A stretch of DNA of 64,000 bases from Aureimonas populi (lineage in GTDB: Bacteria > Pseudomonadota > Alphaproteobacteria > Rhizobiales > Rhizobiaceae): assembly GCF_017815515.1 (NCBI RefSeq), contig NZ_CP072611.1, positions 868,001 through 932,000 of the forward strand. Reading direction: 5' to 3'. Within the stretch, counting starts at the first letter, position 1, and every line of letters begins with the position of its first letter. Of the stretch, positions 16,438-24,885 are shown in pieces. Made by a program: the position numbers and the translations under genes. The notes beneath the pieces are model-generated. The model did not search any database. It saw only the letters and a program-made list of their open reading frames with translations, and had not been told where the DNA came from.

Positions 16438-17444
16438 GCGAAGCCGCATCGCCCGGGCGCGTCCAGGCGCGCCGGCACAGCATCAATCTGCACGTGCTCG
16501 GCCCCATTCTGGCCCTCGTGCTTCTCGTCGCGCTCGGGGCGTGGCTGAACCCGAACTTCCTGTCCTACGGCAACGTCACCAACGTGCTCGCCCGCTCCGC
16601 CTTCATCGGCATCATCGCGGTCGGCATGACCTTCGTGATCACGGCCGGGGGCATCGATCTTTCCGTCGGCGCGATGGCGGCCTTCGTGGCGGGCACCATG
16701 ATCCTGGCGATGAACGCCCTGGTGCCGGTGATGGGGGTCGGCGTGCCTCTCGTTCTCGCCGGCATGGCGGTGGCGCTGCTGACGGGCTTCGCCGCGGGCG
16801 TGGTCAACGGCGCCCTCATCGCCAAGGTGAGGATCGAGGCCTTCATCGTCACGCTCGGCTCGATGGGCATCTATCGCTCGCTCGTCACCTGGCTCGCCGA
16901 TGGGGGAACGCTCTCGCTGGATTCGGCGGCGCGCACCCTCTACCGCCCGGTCTATTATGACGGGCTGTTCGGCGTCGCCTGGCCGATCATCGTGTTCGCG
17001 CTCGTCGCGATCATCGGGGAGGTGCTGATGCGCCGGACCGCCTTCGGCCGGCATTGTGCAGCGCTGGGCGCCAGCGAGCAGGTCGCGCGCTACTCGGCGG
17101 TCAATGTCGACCGGGTGCGGATGGCGACCTTCGTGCTGCTCGGCGTCCTCGTCGGCATCGCGACCATCATGTACGTGCCGCGTCTCGGCTCGGCTTCCGG
17201 CTCGACGGGCGTCCTTTGGGAACTGGAGGCCATCGCAGCCGTGATCATCGGCGGCACGGTGCTGAAGGGCGGCTTCGGGCGCGTCTGGGGAACCGTGGTC
17301 GGCGTGCTGATCCTCAGCCTCATCGGCAACATCCTGAACCTCGCCTCGATCGTGAGCCCGTATCTGAACGGCGCGATCCAGGGCGTGATCGTCATTCTCG
17401 CCGTAGTGCTCCAGCGGGATTCGAAAGCCACCTCGAGGCGGTGA
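16434..17444 (+). CDS. Sugar ABC transporter permease (RbsC type)
   Basis: 336-residue CUT2 permease with about eight to ten hydrophobic segments. The family signatures GMTFVITAGGIDLSVGAMAAF (N-terminal half) and AVIIGGTVLKGGFGRVWGTVVG (C-terminal half) are clear. A basic N-terminus of about 20 residues precedes the first membrane segment. It forms a homodimeric channel in the inner membrane with the ATPase encoded immediately upstream; ATGA overlap at 16434-16437. Confidence 0.9.
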   Translation: MSEAASPGRVQARRHSINLHVLGPILALVLLVALGAWLNPNFLSYGNVTNVLARSAFIGIIAVGMTFVITAGGIDLSVGAMAAFVAGTMILAMNALVPVMGVGVPLVLAGMAVALLTGFAAGVVNGALIAKVRIEAFIVTLGSMGIYRSLVTWLADGGTLSLDSAARTLYRPVYYDGLFGVAWPIIVFALVAIIGEVLMRRTAFGRHCAALGASEQVARYSAVNVDRVRMATFVLLGVLVGIATIMYVPRLGSASGSTGVLWELEAIAAVIIGGTVLKGGFGRVWGTVVGVLILSLIGNILNLASIVSPYLNGAIQGVIVILAVVLQRDSKATSRR

Positions 17445-17466
17445 AGACAAAAAAGGGAGGAAGACC

Positions 17467-18435
17467 ATGAAACGCAGAACATTCCTGAGCGCGATCGCAG
17501 CATCGACGATGTTGGCCGGCGCTGCCGTCATCATGCCGGCCACCGCGCAGGAGGACGAAAGCTACACCATTGGCGTCGCCATTCCCTCGGCCACCCACGG
17601 CTTCATGGGCGGGTTGAACTGGCATGCGCAGGACACGATCGCGCGCCTCGGCCGGACCTATCCGAACATCGAGTTCGTCCTGTCGACCGCCGGCGACGCC
17701 TCCACGATGGTCAACGACATCGAGGACATGGTTGCCACGCGCGACATCGACGCGCTCGTCGTGCTGCCCTTCGAAAGCGAACCGCTGACGGCGCCCGTGC
17801 AGTCGGTCGCCGAGCAGGACATCTGGGTGACGGTGGTCGACCGCGGCCTGTCCGAAGAGGGCATAGAGGACCTCTATGTGGCCGGAGACAACACAGGCTT
17901 CGGGCGGGTGGCGGGCGAGTACTTCGCCGAGGCCCTCGGTGAGGGCGACAAGATCGTCGTCCTGCGCGGCATTCCCACGACGCTGGACAACGAGCGCGTG
18001 GAAGCCTTCCAGGCCGCGATCGAAGGCTCGGGCATCGAGGTGCTCGACATGCAGCACGGCAACTGGAGCCGAGACGACGCCTTCAACGTGATGCAGGACT
18101 ACCTGTCCCGCTTCCCCGAGATCGACGCCGTCTGGGCGGCCGACGACGACATGGCGATCGGCGCGCTGGAGGCGATCGCGCAGGCCGGGCGCCAGGACGA
18201 GATGTGGGTGGTCGGCGGCGCGGGCATGAAGGAGGTCATCCAGCGCATGATGGACGGCGACCCCCAGCTTCCGGTCAACGTCACCTATCCTCCGGCGCAG
18301 ATCTCGACCGCGATCGAACTGACCGCGCTCGGCCTGGTCTCCTCGTCGCCGGTTTCGGGCCGCTTCATCATCGCCTCGCAGCGGATCACGCCGGAGAACG
18401 CGGAGAACTTCTACTTCCCCGACAGCCCGTTCTGA
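17467..18435 (+). CDS. Sugar-binding periplasmic protein (RbsB/family 1 type)
   Basis: 322 residues. The signal peptide (MKRRTFLSAIAASTMLAGAAVIMPATAQ, described here in parts: basic MKRR, then a hydrophobic stretch to about residue 28) may be Sec or Tat-like. The mature part is a periplasmic binding protein type I fold: IGVAIPSATHGFMGGL at the start, IDALVVLPFES, DAVWAADDDMAIGALEA. It is the last gene of the operon, with a strong hairpin right after its stop, and GGGAGGAAG before its ATG. It delivers an unknown sugar to the RbsC-type permease. Confidence 0.88.
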   Translation: MKRRTFLSAIAASTMLAGAAVIMPATAQEDESYTIGVAIPSATHGFMGGLNWHAQDTIARLGRTYPNIEFVLSTAGDASTMVNDIEDMVATRDIDALVVLPFESEPLTAPVQSVAEQDIWVTVVDRGLSEEGIEDLYVAGDNTGFGRVAGEYFAEALGEGDKIVVLRGIPTTLDNERVEAFQAAIEGSGIEVLDMQHGNWSRDDAFNVMQDYLSRFPEIDAVWAADDDMAIGALEAIAQAGRQDEMWVVGGAGMKEVIQRMMDGDPQLPVNVTYPPAQISTAIELTALGLVSSSPVSGRFIIASQRITPENAENFYFPDSPF

Positions 18436-18441
18436 AGCCGT

Positions 18442-18474
18442 GGCGCCGGGCGGGGAAGCCCCCCGCCCGGCGCC
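18442..18474 (+). terminator. Strong GC hairpin after the sugar-binding protein gene
   Basis: GGCGCCGGGCGGGG (18442-18455) and CCCCGCCCGGCGCC (18461-18474) form a perfect 14-bp stem with a 5-base loop, starting 7 bases after the stop codon. No T run follows, so it may act with Rho or as an mRNA 3' end protector. Confidence 0.6.
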
Positions 18475-18603
18475 GACCGACGCAAGGAAAGCCCCCCGCC
18501 CGCCATCACGGGATGACACGCCTCGAGCCTGCCGCCGATCCGCCGGAAACGGACATAGGATGAGGTTCGATCGCAGGAACCATATTGTGCTGGCCGCATA
18601 GTC

Positions 18604-18627
18604 CGATATGGTCGTTCATACATATCG
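18604..18627. promoter_or_regulatory. Candidate Mo-box (ModE-like operator) before the molybdate transporter
   Basis: CGATATG (18604-18610) and CATATCG (18621-18627) are perfect inverted arms; the whole element is 24 bases and ends 20 bases before the molA-like start. The known ModE site, as I recall it, is also about 24 bases, with outer CG and TATATA halves around a 6-base spacer; the right half here fits well and the left half only partly. An overlapping ACCATAT (18579-18585) / ATATGGT (18606-18612) repeat is also present. Confidence 0.45.
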
Positions 18628-18647
18628 AGTTTGCATGGGCGAACGGC

Positions 18648-19682
18648 ATGTTGATTCTCCGGCGTGGCCTTCTCACGCTCCTCGTCACCATCGCGCTCTT
18701 AGTTCCCGCGCTCGCCCAGACGCGCATCTTCACCGACGATGCCGGGCGCATGGTCGAGATTCCCGGGCGGGTGGAACGCGTGATGGCGGCGGGACCGCCC
18801 GCGGCGGTCCTCCTCTATTCCCTGGCGCCGGACAAGATGGCGGGCTGGGTCACAGCTCCTTCGGAGGAGGCCAGGGCCTTCCTCGCCGAGCCTTATCGCG
18901 ACCTGCCCGCCCATGGACGCCTGACGGGGCGCGGCGGAACGGCCAATGTGGAGGCGGCCCTCGCCATGCGCCCGGACATCATCCTCGATGTCGGCACGGT
19001 GGACGAGACCTACGCCTCGCTCGCCGACCGCGTGCAGGAGCAGACCGGCATTCCCTACGTGCTGATCGAGGGGCGCTTCGAGGGCACGGTGGAGACGATC
19101 GAGAAGGCGGGCGACCTTCTTGGGCAGGAGGAGCGGGCCGAGCAACTGGCCGCCTACGGGCGCGAGGCCCTCGCCCGGCTCGACGCCCTTCTGGCGCAGG
19201 TTCCGCAGGACGAGCGCCCGCGCGTCTATTACGGACGCGGCCCCGAAGGGCTGGAAACCGGCGTCGCGAACTCCATCAACACCGAGGTCCTGGAGGCCGT
19301 CGGCGCGGTGAACGTCGCGCGGTCGGCCGGCTCTGGCGGGCTCGCCGGCGTTTCGGTGGAGCAGGTGCTTGCGTGGGATCCGGACGTGATCCTGACGCTC
19401 GACCCCGCCTTCCACGCCTCCTTGGCGGCCAATCCCCTCTGGGCCGGCATCGCGGCGGTGGAGAACGGGCGCGTCTTCCGGGCTCCGGCACTACCCTTCG
19501 GCTGGTTCGACGCCCCGCCCGGCATCAACCGCCTCATCGGCGTCTCCTGGCTCGCATCGGTTCTCTATCCCGATCGCTTCGAGGATGACCTTCGCGGCGA
19601 GACGGCCGAATTCTACCGCCTCTTCTACCGGGTCGATCTCACCGAAGAGCAGCTCGACACGCTTCTTGCGGATGCACAGTGA
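18648..19682 (+). CDS. molA: Molybdate/tungstate-type periplasmic binding protein (BtuF/FecB-like)
   Basis: 344 residues with a signal peptide (LRRGLLTLLVTIALLVPALAQ, about 1-23) and a class III periplasmic binding fold: TRIFTDDAGRMVEIPGRVERV start, NVEAALAMRPDIILDVG, and the closing INRLIGVSWLASVLYPDRF. The fold is shared with iron-siderophore and cobalamin binding proteins. I favour an oxyanion such as molybdate or tungstate because the operon encodes a Mop protein, as in MolABC of Haemophilus, and has a Mo-box-like operator. Iron or cobalamin uptake is the main alternative. The stop overlaps the permease start. Confidence 0.7.
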   Translation: MLILRRGLLTLLVTIALLVPALAQTRIFTDDAGRMVEIPGRVERVMAAGPPAAVLLYSLAPDKMAGWVTAPSEEARAFLAEPYRDLPAHGRLTGRGGTANVEAALAMRPDIILDVGTVDETYASLADRVQEQTGIPYVLIEGRFEGTVETIEKAGDLLGQEERAEQLAAYGREALARLDALLAQVPQDERPRVYYGRGPEGLETGVANSINTEVLEAVGAVNVARSAGSGGLAGVSVEQVLAWDPDVILTLDPAFHASLAANPLWAGIAAVENGRVFRAPALPFGWFDAPPGINRLIGVSWLASVLYPDRFEDDLRGETAEFYRLFYRVDLTEEQLDTLLADAQ

Positions 19683-20722
19683 ACGGAGCGCGTCGAGCCG
19701 CGGCGGCCAGCCTCGCCATTCCCCGGCGCGGCGCTCCTCTCGGCCTCCTCGTGCTGGCGGCGCTCCTGTTCTTGGCGCTCGGGACCGGCCGCTACGAGGT
19801 CTCGCCGGAGGAGATCGCGCGCATCCTCCTCGCGCCCCTGACGGGCACGGAAAGCGGGGCGAGCGCCACGGCCGAGACGGTGATATGGAACGTGCGCCTG
19901 CCGCGCGTCCTCACCGGCCTTCTGGTCGGCGCGGCGCTGGCCACGGCCGGTGCCGTCTATCAGGGCCTCTTCCGCAATCCGCTCGTCTCGCCCGACATTC
20001 TCGGCGTCTCGGCGGGCGCGAGCCTCGGCGCGGTGCTCGGCATCTTCCTCTCCCAGTCCGCCCTGATGATCCAGGCGCTCGCCTTCGCGGGCGGGCTTCT
20101 GGCGGTCACGCTCGTCGCCCTCCTCGGCAGCGCGATCCGGGGACGCGACCCCATCCTCGTCCTCGTTCTGGCGGGCGTGGCCATCGGCGCGCTTCTGGGG
20201 GCGCTGATCTCGCTGGTGAAGATTCTCGCCGATCCCTACAACCAGCTTCCCGCCATCACCTTCTGGCTGCTCGGCAGCCTTGCGAGCGTCACGCGCGGCG
20301 ATCTTCTGTCCATCCTCCCGGCCATCCTGCTCGGCCTCATGCCGCTGGTGCTGCTGCGCTGGCGCATGAACCTGATGACGCTCGACGACGAGGAGGCGCG
20401 CTCGCTCGGCCTGGAAACGCGCCGCCTGCGCATCCTCCTCATCGCCGCCGCCACCTTGATGACGGCCGCCGCCGTCTCCGTCTCCGGGGTCGTCGGCTGG
20501 ATCGGGCTGCTGGTGCCGCATGTCGCGCGCATGATCGTCGGGCCGGACTTCTCTCGCCTCCTGCCGGCCTCGCTGATGCTGGGCGGGGGCTATCTCGTGG
20601 CGGTCGACACGCTGGCGCGCACCATAGCCGAGATCGAGGTGCCGCTCGGCATCCTGACGGCGGCCATCGGCGCGCCCTTCTTCCTGTGGCTTCTCACGAC
20701 GACGCGGACAGGCTGGCGATGA
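19679..20722 (+). CDS. molB: FecCD/BtuC-family permease, probable molybdate/tungstate transporter
   Basis: 347-residue FecCD-type permease with about ten membrane segments. Family signatures include RLPRVLTGLLVGAALATAGA, NPLVSPDILGVSAGASLGAVL and the ATPase-contact region GVVGWIGLLVPHVARMIVGPD. It starts at GTG 19679 in a GTGA overlap with the binding protein and ends in an ATGA overlap with the ATPase. Together they form a B12-type importer. Molybdate or tungstate is inferred from the Mop gene downstream. Confidence 0.72.
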   Translation: MNGARRAAAASLAIPRRGAPLGLLVLAALLFLALGTGRYEVSPEEIARILLAPLTGTESGASATAETVIWNVRLPRVLTGLLVGAALATAGAVYQGLFRNPLVSPDILGVSAGASLGAVLGIFLSQSALMIQALAFAGGLLAVTLVALLGSAIRGRDPILVLVLAGVAIGALLGALISLVKILADPYNQLPAITFWLLGSLASVTRGDLLSILPAILLGLMPLVLLRWRMNLMTLDDEEARSLGLETRRLRILLIAAATLMTAAAVSVSGVVGWIGLLVPHVARMIVGPDFSRLLPASLMLGGGYLVAVDTLARTIAEIEVPLGILTAAIGAPFFLWLLTTTRTGWR

Positions 20723-21519
20723 GCTTCCTCACCGCCGCCGACCTCGCCTTCGGCTATCGCGGCGCGCCGGTCGGCCGTGACGTGACCCTGTCCGTCGCGC
20801 GCGGCGAGGTGCTGGCGCTGCTGGGCCCGAACGGGTGCGGCAAGACCACCCTGTTCAAGACCCTTCTCGGCCTCCTGCCCCCGCGGGGCGGACGGCTGCT
20901 TCTGGAAGGGCGGGAGGTCGCGGCCTTCACGCGCGCAGAGTTCGCCCGGCGCGTCGCCTATGTGCCGCAGGCGCACGGCGCGACCTTTCCGTTCCGGGTG
21001 CGCGAGATGGTGCTGATGGGCCGCGCCAGCCGCATCGACACCTTTGCCACCCCTTCCGCCATCGACCGCCAGGCAGCGGACGCGGCGATGGAAACGCTCG
21101 GAATCGCGCATCTGGCCGACCGTCTCTTTCCCGAAGTGTCGGGCGGCGAGCGGCAGATGGCGCTGATCGCCCGGGCCCTGGCGCAGGAGCCCGCCATGCT
21201 GGTGATGGACGAACCGACCGCCAGCCTCGATTTCGGCAATCAGGCGCGCGTCCTCGAGCGAATCGCAGACCTGTCGCGCTCGGGTCTTGCCATCGTCCTG
21301 TCCACCCACGATCCCGGCCACGCCTTCGCCTGCGCCCACCGCGTTGCCCTGATGAAGGGCGGGCGGGTGCTCGCGACAGGGTCGCCGCAGGAGGTGGTGA
21401 CAGCCGAGGCTCTGCGCGGCCTCTACGGCGTGGAGGTGGCGATCGCCTATATGCAGGGCGCGGGACGGCACGTCTGCGTGCCGACGCTCACACGAAACGA
21501 GAAGGAAAGAGATTCATGA
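20719..21519 (+). CDS. molC: ABC transporter ATP-binding protein, probable molybdate/tungstate uptake
   Basis: 266-residue FepC/BtuD-type ATPase. Walker A is GPNGCGKTT, the Q-loop is [24 protein letters not shown], the signature is [15 protein letters not shown], Walker B is [12 protein letters not shown], and the H-loop is [17 protein letters not shown]. The end overlaps the mop start by 4 bases, so the metal-binding protein is co-translated with the importer. Confidence 0.75.
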   Translation: MSFLTAADLAFGYRGAPVGRDVTLSVARGEVLALLGPNGCGKTTLFKTLLGLLPPRGGRLLLEGREVAAFTRAEFARRVAYVPQAHGATFPFRVREMVLMGRASRIDTFATPSAIDRQAADAAMETLGIAHLADRLFPEVSGGERQMALIARALAQEPAMLVMDEPTASLDFGNQARVLERIADLSRSGLAIVLSTHDPGHAFACAHRVALMKGGRVLATGSPQEVVTAEALRGLYGVEVAIAYMQGAGRHVCVPTLTRNEKERDS

Positions 21520-21725
21520 AGATCAGCGCTCGCAACCTCATCGAGGGCAAGGTGGTCGAGGTCACGAAGGGCGCGACCACAGCCCATGTGAAGCTCGACA
21601 TCGGCAACGGCACCATCGTCACCTCCTCGATCACCAACCAGTCGGTGGACGACCTCGGCCTCGAAGTCGGCAAGCAAGCCTACGCGGTCATCAAGGCCTC
21701 CGACGTGCTCGTCGCCGTCGACTGA
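21516..21725 (+). CDS. mop: Mop-domain molybdate-binding protein (molbindin)
   Basis: 69 residues, a single Mop (TOBE) domain: [16 protein letters not shown], then [15 protein letters not shown] and the closing [12 protein letters not shown]. Free-standing Mop proteins assemble into hexamers that bind molybdate or tungstate between subunits in the cytoplasm, for storage or buffering. This gene is the main evidence that the upstream importer handles Mo or W. It lies between the ATPase (ATGA overlap) and trmO (2-base gap). Confidence 0.9.
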   Translation: MKISARNLIEGKVVEVTKGATTAHVKLDIGNGTIVTSSITNQSVDDLGLEVGKQAYAVIKASDVLVAVD

Positions 21726-21727
21726 CC

Positions 21728-22219
21728 ATGGTGCGCGAGAACGAGATCCGTGCGGGCGAAGTCTCGGTGGAGGCGCCCGCGGCAACGGATGCGGGCCTTG
21801 CCTTCATCGGCCGCATCCGCACGCCCTGGACGCATCGGCGCGCGGCGCCCCGGCAGGGGCGCAAGGACGGCCCGCCCTGCCATATCGAGATCTTCGAGCC
21901 CTGGGTCACCGCACTTCAGGGGATCGATGCCTATGAGGAACTGGAGGTTCTTTACTGGCTGCACCTCTCGCGGCGCGATCTTGTCCTCCAGAGCCCGGCG
22001 AGCGACGGCACGGTGCGCGGCACCTTCGCGCTGCGCTCGCCCGTTCGGCCGAACCCGATCGGCACCTCCATCGTCAAGCTGGTGAAGCGTGAGGGGCCGG
22101 TGCTGACCGTCCAGGGGCTCGATTGCCTCGACGGAACCCCGCTCGTCGACCTCAAGCCCGACCGCTGCCGCTTCACCCCCCTCGCCCCGCCCCAGCCGGG
22201 AGACGACGAGACGGCATAG
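21728..22219 (+). CDS. trmO: TrmO/TsaA-family tRNA methyltransferase (UPF0066)
   Basis: 163 residues. The hallmark [20 protein letters not shown] is present together with FIGRIRTPW at the start and [16 protein letters not shown] near the end. TrmO uses S-adenosylmethionine to methylate N6-threonylcarbamoyladenosine at position 37 of tRNA-Thr(GGU). The protein here is shorter than E. coli TrmO and lacks its C-terminal extension, so the substrate may differ. It is the last gene of the Mo-type operon, 2 bases after mop; a functional link to molybdenum is unexplained. Confidence 0.82.
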   Translation: MVRENEIRAGEVSVEAPAATDAGLAFIGRIRTPWTHRRAAPRQGRKDGPPCHIEIFEPWVTALQGIDAYEELEVLYWLHLSRRDLVLQSPASDGTVRGTFALRSPVRPNPIGTSIVKLVKREGPVLTVQGLDCLDGTPLVDLKPDRCRFTPLAPPQPGDDETA

Positions 22220-22222
22220 ACG

Positions 22223-22248
22223 CGACCGAATAGCTCAGCGCTCGGTCG
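22223..22248 (+). terminator. Weak hairpin after trmO
   Basis: CGACCGA (22223-22229) pairs with TCGGTCG (22242-22248) with a 12-base loop just after the trmO stop. There is no T run. The remaining sequence to 22349 is comparatively AT-richer and probably holds the promoter of the following small gene. Confidence 0.3.
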
Positions 22249-22349
22249 ATGAAGCCCCTGCAGAGCAGCCGGCGATTTTGCCGCTTGCCCTCTTTCGGGG
22301 TCATTTATCGTGTAGGTACAGCGTACGAAACCGGATTGGCGAAATCGAA

Positions 22350-22511
22350 ATGTCCACCACCACCACCACCACCCCGCTCCTCACGCATGACCAGATCGTT
22401 TGGAAAGAAGGCCGCGACGCCGCCAAGAAGCGGGCGAAGAAGAAAGACAACCCCTACGCGCAGGGGAGTTCGGATCATCGCGCCTGGAGCAAGGGCTTCA
22501 AGGGCGATTGA
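22350..22511 (+). CDS. Rmf/CrpP-like small protein
   Basis: 53 residues, strongly basic (KEGRDAAKKRAKKKDNPY). The C-terminal pattern W-x-x-G-x-x-A ... NPY ... S-x-x-x-x-A-W-x-x-G-F matches the ribosome modulation factor / CrpP-like fold. RMF binds ribosomes and helps form inactive 100S dimers in stationary phase; alphaproteobacterial relatives are mostly uncharacterised. The N-terminus has a run of six Thr codons. ATG 22350 was chosen because the longer open frame upstream has no coding character. It stands alone and converges with the mscS-type gene. Confidence 0.7.
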   Translation: MSTTTTTTPLLTHDQIVWKEGRDAAKKRAKKKDNPYAQGSSDHRAWSKGFKGD

Positions 22512-22624
22512 GACCGGCATTCGCAACGCCGCACCACCGGCCCGACCTTCGGCACCCCATGGCGGGGAAGGCAGCGCGCGGCGGTGCCAGCCATGCGAAG
22601 CGGGAGGTGCGGCGACGACGCGGC

Positions 22625-23737
22625 TCAGGCGCCCACGAGGATCGTCTCCCGCTTCGCGGGTGGGGCCGACCGCTGTCCTGGCTGGATGTCGATATCCGTT
22701 CGCGATCTCGGAAGTGCCTCCGGCATCTCGGCCTGGATGAAGGAGATGAGCTTCTCGCGCACTTCGCATCTGAGATCGAAAGCGGTTGGTGCGTTGCGGG
22801 CGCTGACGAGGACGCGAACCTGCATCGTCGCCTCGGTCGTCTCGACGATCTGAAGACCCGCCACCTGCCGATCCCATAATGGGGACGCCTCGGCGATCTC
22901 GCTCAGCTTGGCCCGGATACGATCCACCGGGGCACGATAGTCCAGGTAGAGCATGACGACGCCGATGAGCGAGGCCGTCTCGCGGGTCCAGTTCTGGAAC
23001 GGCTGCTCGATGAAGTATCGAAGCGGGACGATCAAACGGCGCCAGTCCCAGATCTTGATGACCACATAGGTCGCTGTGATCTCCTCGATCGTGCCCCACT
23101 CCCCTTCCACGATGACGGCGTCGTCGATGCGGATCGGCTGGGTCAGCGCCAGTTGCAGGCCGGCAAAGAGGTTCGAGAGAACCGGCTGGGCCGCGAGGCC
23201 GACGATGACACCCGCGGCGCCACCGGCGGCGAGGAGGCTGACGCCGTACTGGCGCACGGATTCGAACGTCATCAGGGCCGCGGCCGTGGTTATGACGATG
23301 ATGACGAGCGCCACCGCCCGCCGGAGAATTCGCGTCTGCGTGATATGCTTTCGGGCCAGAAGATTGTCTTCGACGTCCATGCGATAGCGCCGAAGATGCA
23401 GGCCCACGGCGACGTCCAGCGCCTTGAGGGCGATCCAGCCGACCAGTGCGATGAAAGAGGCGGACAGCAGCCGCGAGATGGTGTCGCTCGTGTAGACGGT
23501 GAACGGCGCGAATGGCAGCGCGGCGCTCAGGGCGAAATTCACGAGAGCCCACCGGGTGGGAACCTTGGTCTCGGAGAGAAGGCGATGCGCGAAGACCTGA
23601 TCCTGTTTCAGCAGCGATCGGATGCCTCGCAGCAGCAGGCCGTGGACGGAGATGGCCAAAGCGGCGGCAAGCAGCAGGAGGCCCGTTCCAACCGCCCAGC
23701 CGGGGAGCCAGCTCAGGCGCGCTATGATGTCTGGCAT
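22625..23737 (-). CDS. MscS-family mechanosensitive ion channel
   Basis: 370 residues from ATG 23737 (382 from an in-frame ATG at 23773). Four to five hydrophobic segments come first (GWAVGTGLLLLAAALAIS, WALVNFALSAALPFAPF, SASFIALVGWIALKAL, AVALVIIVITTAAALMTF). The pore helix GVSLLAAGGAAGVIVGLAAQPVLSNLFAGLQ follows, then the cytoplasmic beta domain PIRIDDAVIVEGEWGTIEEI. The layout is closest to the YbdG/YnaI-like medium-length group. Such channels release solutes during hypo-osmotic shock, which fits an organism that handles ectoines, though no operon link exists. Confidence 0.88.
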   Translation of the reverse strand: MPDIIARLSWLPGWAVGTGLLLLAAALAISVHGLLLRGIRSLLKQDQVFAHRLLSETKVPTRWALVNFALSAALPFAPFTVYTSDTISRLLSASFIALVGWIALKALDVAVGLHLRRYRMDVEDNLLARKHITQTRILRRAVALVIIVITTAAALMTFESVRQYGVSLLAAGGAAGVIVGLAAQPVLSNLFAGLQLALTQPIRIDDAVIVEGEWGTIEEITATYVVIKIWDWRRLIVPLRYFIEQPFQNWTRETASLIGVVMLYLDYRAPVDRIRAKLSEIAEASPLWDRQVAGLQIVETTEATMQVRVLVSARNAPTAFDLRCEVREKLISFIQAEMPEALPRSRTDIDIQPGQRSAPPAKRETILVGA

Positions 23738-24015
23738 GGTGTCATATCCGGCAAGCGTTGACCTCCCCAGCATTCGAGCTAGGGCATCGCTTGCGTGATG
23801 CTACCCATACCCCGGGGCGCGCTCCCTCTTCCTTCCATGCGCGCACGGAGCCCGCGCCCCGGAGATCACCGGGCCGAACGAGACGTTCGCAGGTCCACCC
23901 GGCCCCGATCTCGTGGACCTTGCCATGCCCGTCCGCGCCGGAATTGTCTCCGGCAAGCGCGTTTCCGGGAGGTGCCAGGGTCCGGTGACGGCTGCCCCTC
24001 CAGCCCGCGAGCCTG
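23738..24015. other. Intergenic gap without a recognisable gene
   Basis: 278 bases between the mscS-type gene and the epimerase gene. Overlapping open frames here lack family resemblance. The only structure seen is a 10-base inverted repeat, CCGGGGCGCG (23812-23821) and CGCGCCCCGG (23853-23862), with a 31-base spacer. Confidence 0.4.
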
Positions 24016-24885
24016 TCAGGCGAACGGGCTTTTCGTCAGCCCGTACTGCGCGGCCTTGGAGCGCAGGAAGGGCAGGCCGACGCCCAGCACTTCTTCACGG
24101 GAGGGCGCCACCGGGCGCCAGACGGAGAGGGCCGAAGCGATCTGCGGGGGAACCTCGATGAAGCTCTCCATCGCCATGCCGCCCTTGAAACCGATCGCCG
24201 CGAGCGCGGCGAACACCTCATCCCACGCCACCGTGTCGTTGCCGGGCGTGCCGCGATCGCTCGCCGAAAGGTGGATGTACTTCAAGTGCTCGCCGGCGAT
24301 CAGCACGCCGTTGGCGATGCCCTTTTCCTCGATATTCATGTGGTACGTATCGAGATGGATGAAGACGTTCGGCGCGCCGACCTTCTCGACCATCGCCACC
24401 GCCTGGGCCGCCGTGTTCAGGATATGGTTCTCGTAGCGGTTCACCGCTTCCAGGCCGTAGCCCATGCCCCGCTCGGCGGCGTAGGCGGCAGCCTTCCCGA
24501 CGACCCGCGCGGTGGCGTCGATCTCGGCTTCGGTCGGGCCGACGCCGGTGCGCTGGCCGATCGCGCCATAGATGACGCCGCTCATGGCCCTGGCGCCGAT
24601 CGCGTGGCTCTTTTCGATCGCCATCTTCAGAAAGTCGAGCGCGCCGTCCGGGTCGTTCGTCGGGAGCTTGTCGAGCGGCAGGCCGAGCGAGCAGACGCAT
24701 TCGACCTCATGGCGCTCCAGGAGCGAACGCGTGTGCTCGGCGTCGACGCCGTCCGGGTCGAGCATGGTGATCTCGAGGAAGTCGATCTTGTGCTTCACCG
24801 CCTCGGGAATGGCGAACTCTGCGGCCTGCCGGTTCCACTCCATCGCCCACATCGCGGTGTGGACGCCAAAACCCGATACACTCAT
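24016..24885 (-). CDS. Sugar epimerase of the D-tagatose/D-psicose 3-epimerase type
   Basis: 289-residue TIM-barrel protein. The four metal and catalytic residues of the DTE/DPE group are in place: Glu146 (GYGLEAVNRYENH), Asp179 (FIHLDTYHMN), His205 (YIHLSASDRG) and Glu240 (GGMAMESF). The length is typical. It is the last gene of a minus-strand sugar ABC operon and overlaps the preceding permease gene by 4 bases. It probably epimerises the imported ketose or a related sugar. The exact substrate is not readable. Confidence 0.82.
   Translation of the reverse strand: MSVSGFGVHTAMWAMEWNRQAAEFAIPEAVKHKIDFLEITMLDPDGVDAEHTRSLLERHEVECVCSLGLPLDKLPTNDPDGALDFLKMAIEKSHAIGARAMSGVIYGAIGQRTGVGPTEAEIDATARVVGKAAAYAAERGMGYGLEAVNRYENHILNTAAQAVAMVEKVGAPNVFIHLDTYHMNIEEKGIANGVLIAGEHLKYIHLSASDRGTPGNDTVAWDEVFAALAAIGFKGGMAMESFIEVPPQIASALSVWRPVAPSREEVLGVGLPFLRSKAAQYGLTKSPFA

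Noticed and set aside
18476..18647. A molybdenum-cofactor riboswitch upstream of the Mo-type importer
   Set aside because: The leader is short and I could not find the paired elements of that riboswitch; the inverted repeat fits a protein operator better.
18648..21519. Assignment of the FecCD-type importer to haem, siderophore or B12 uptake
   Set aside because: There is no outer-membrane receptor, TonB or haem-degrading gene nearby, whereas a Mop protein is co-transcribed. The alternative remains possible but is weaker.
23812..23862. CCGGGGCGCG ... CGCGCCCCGG inverted repeat as a terminator or riboswitch
   Set aside because: Arms are 31 bases apart, GC-only, with no T run and no link to a gene start; chance is likely in this composition.
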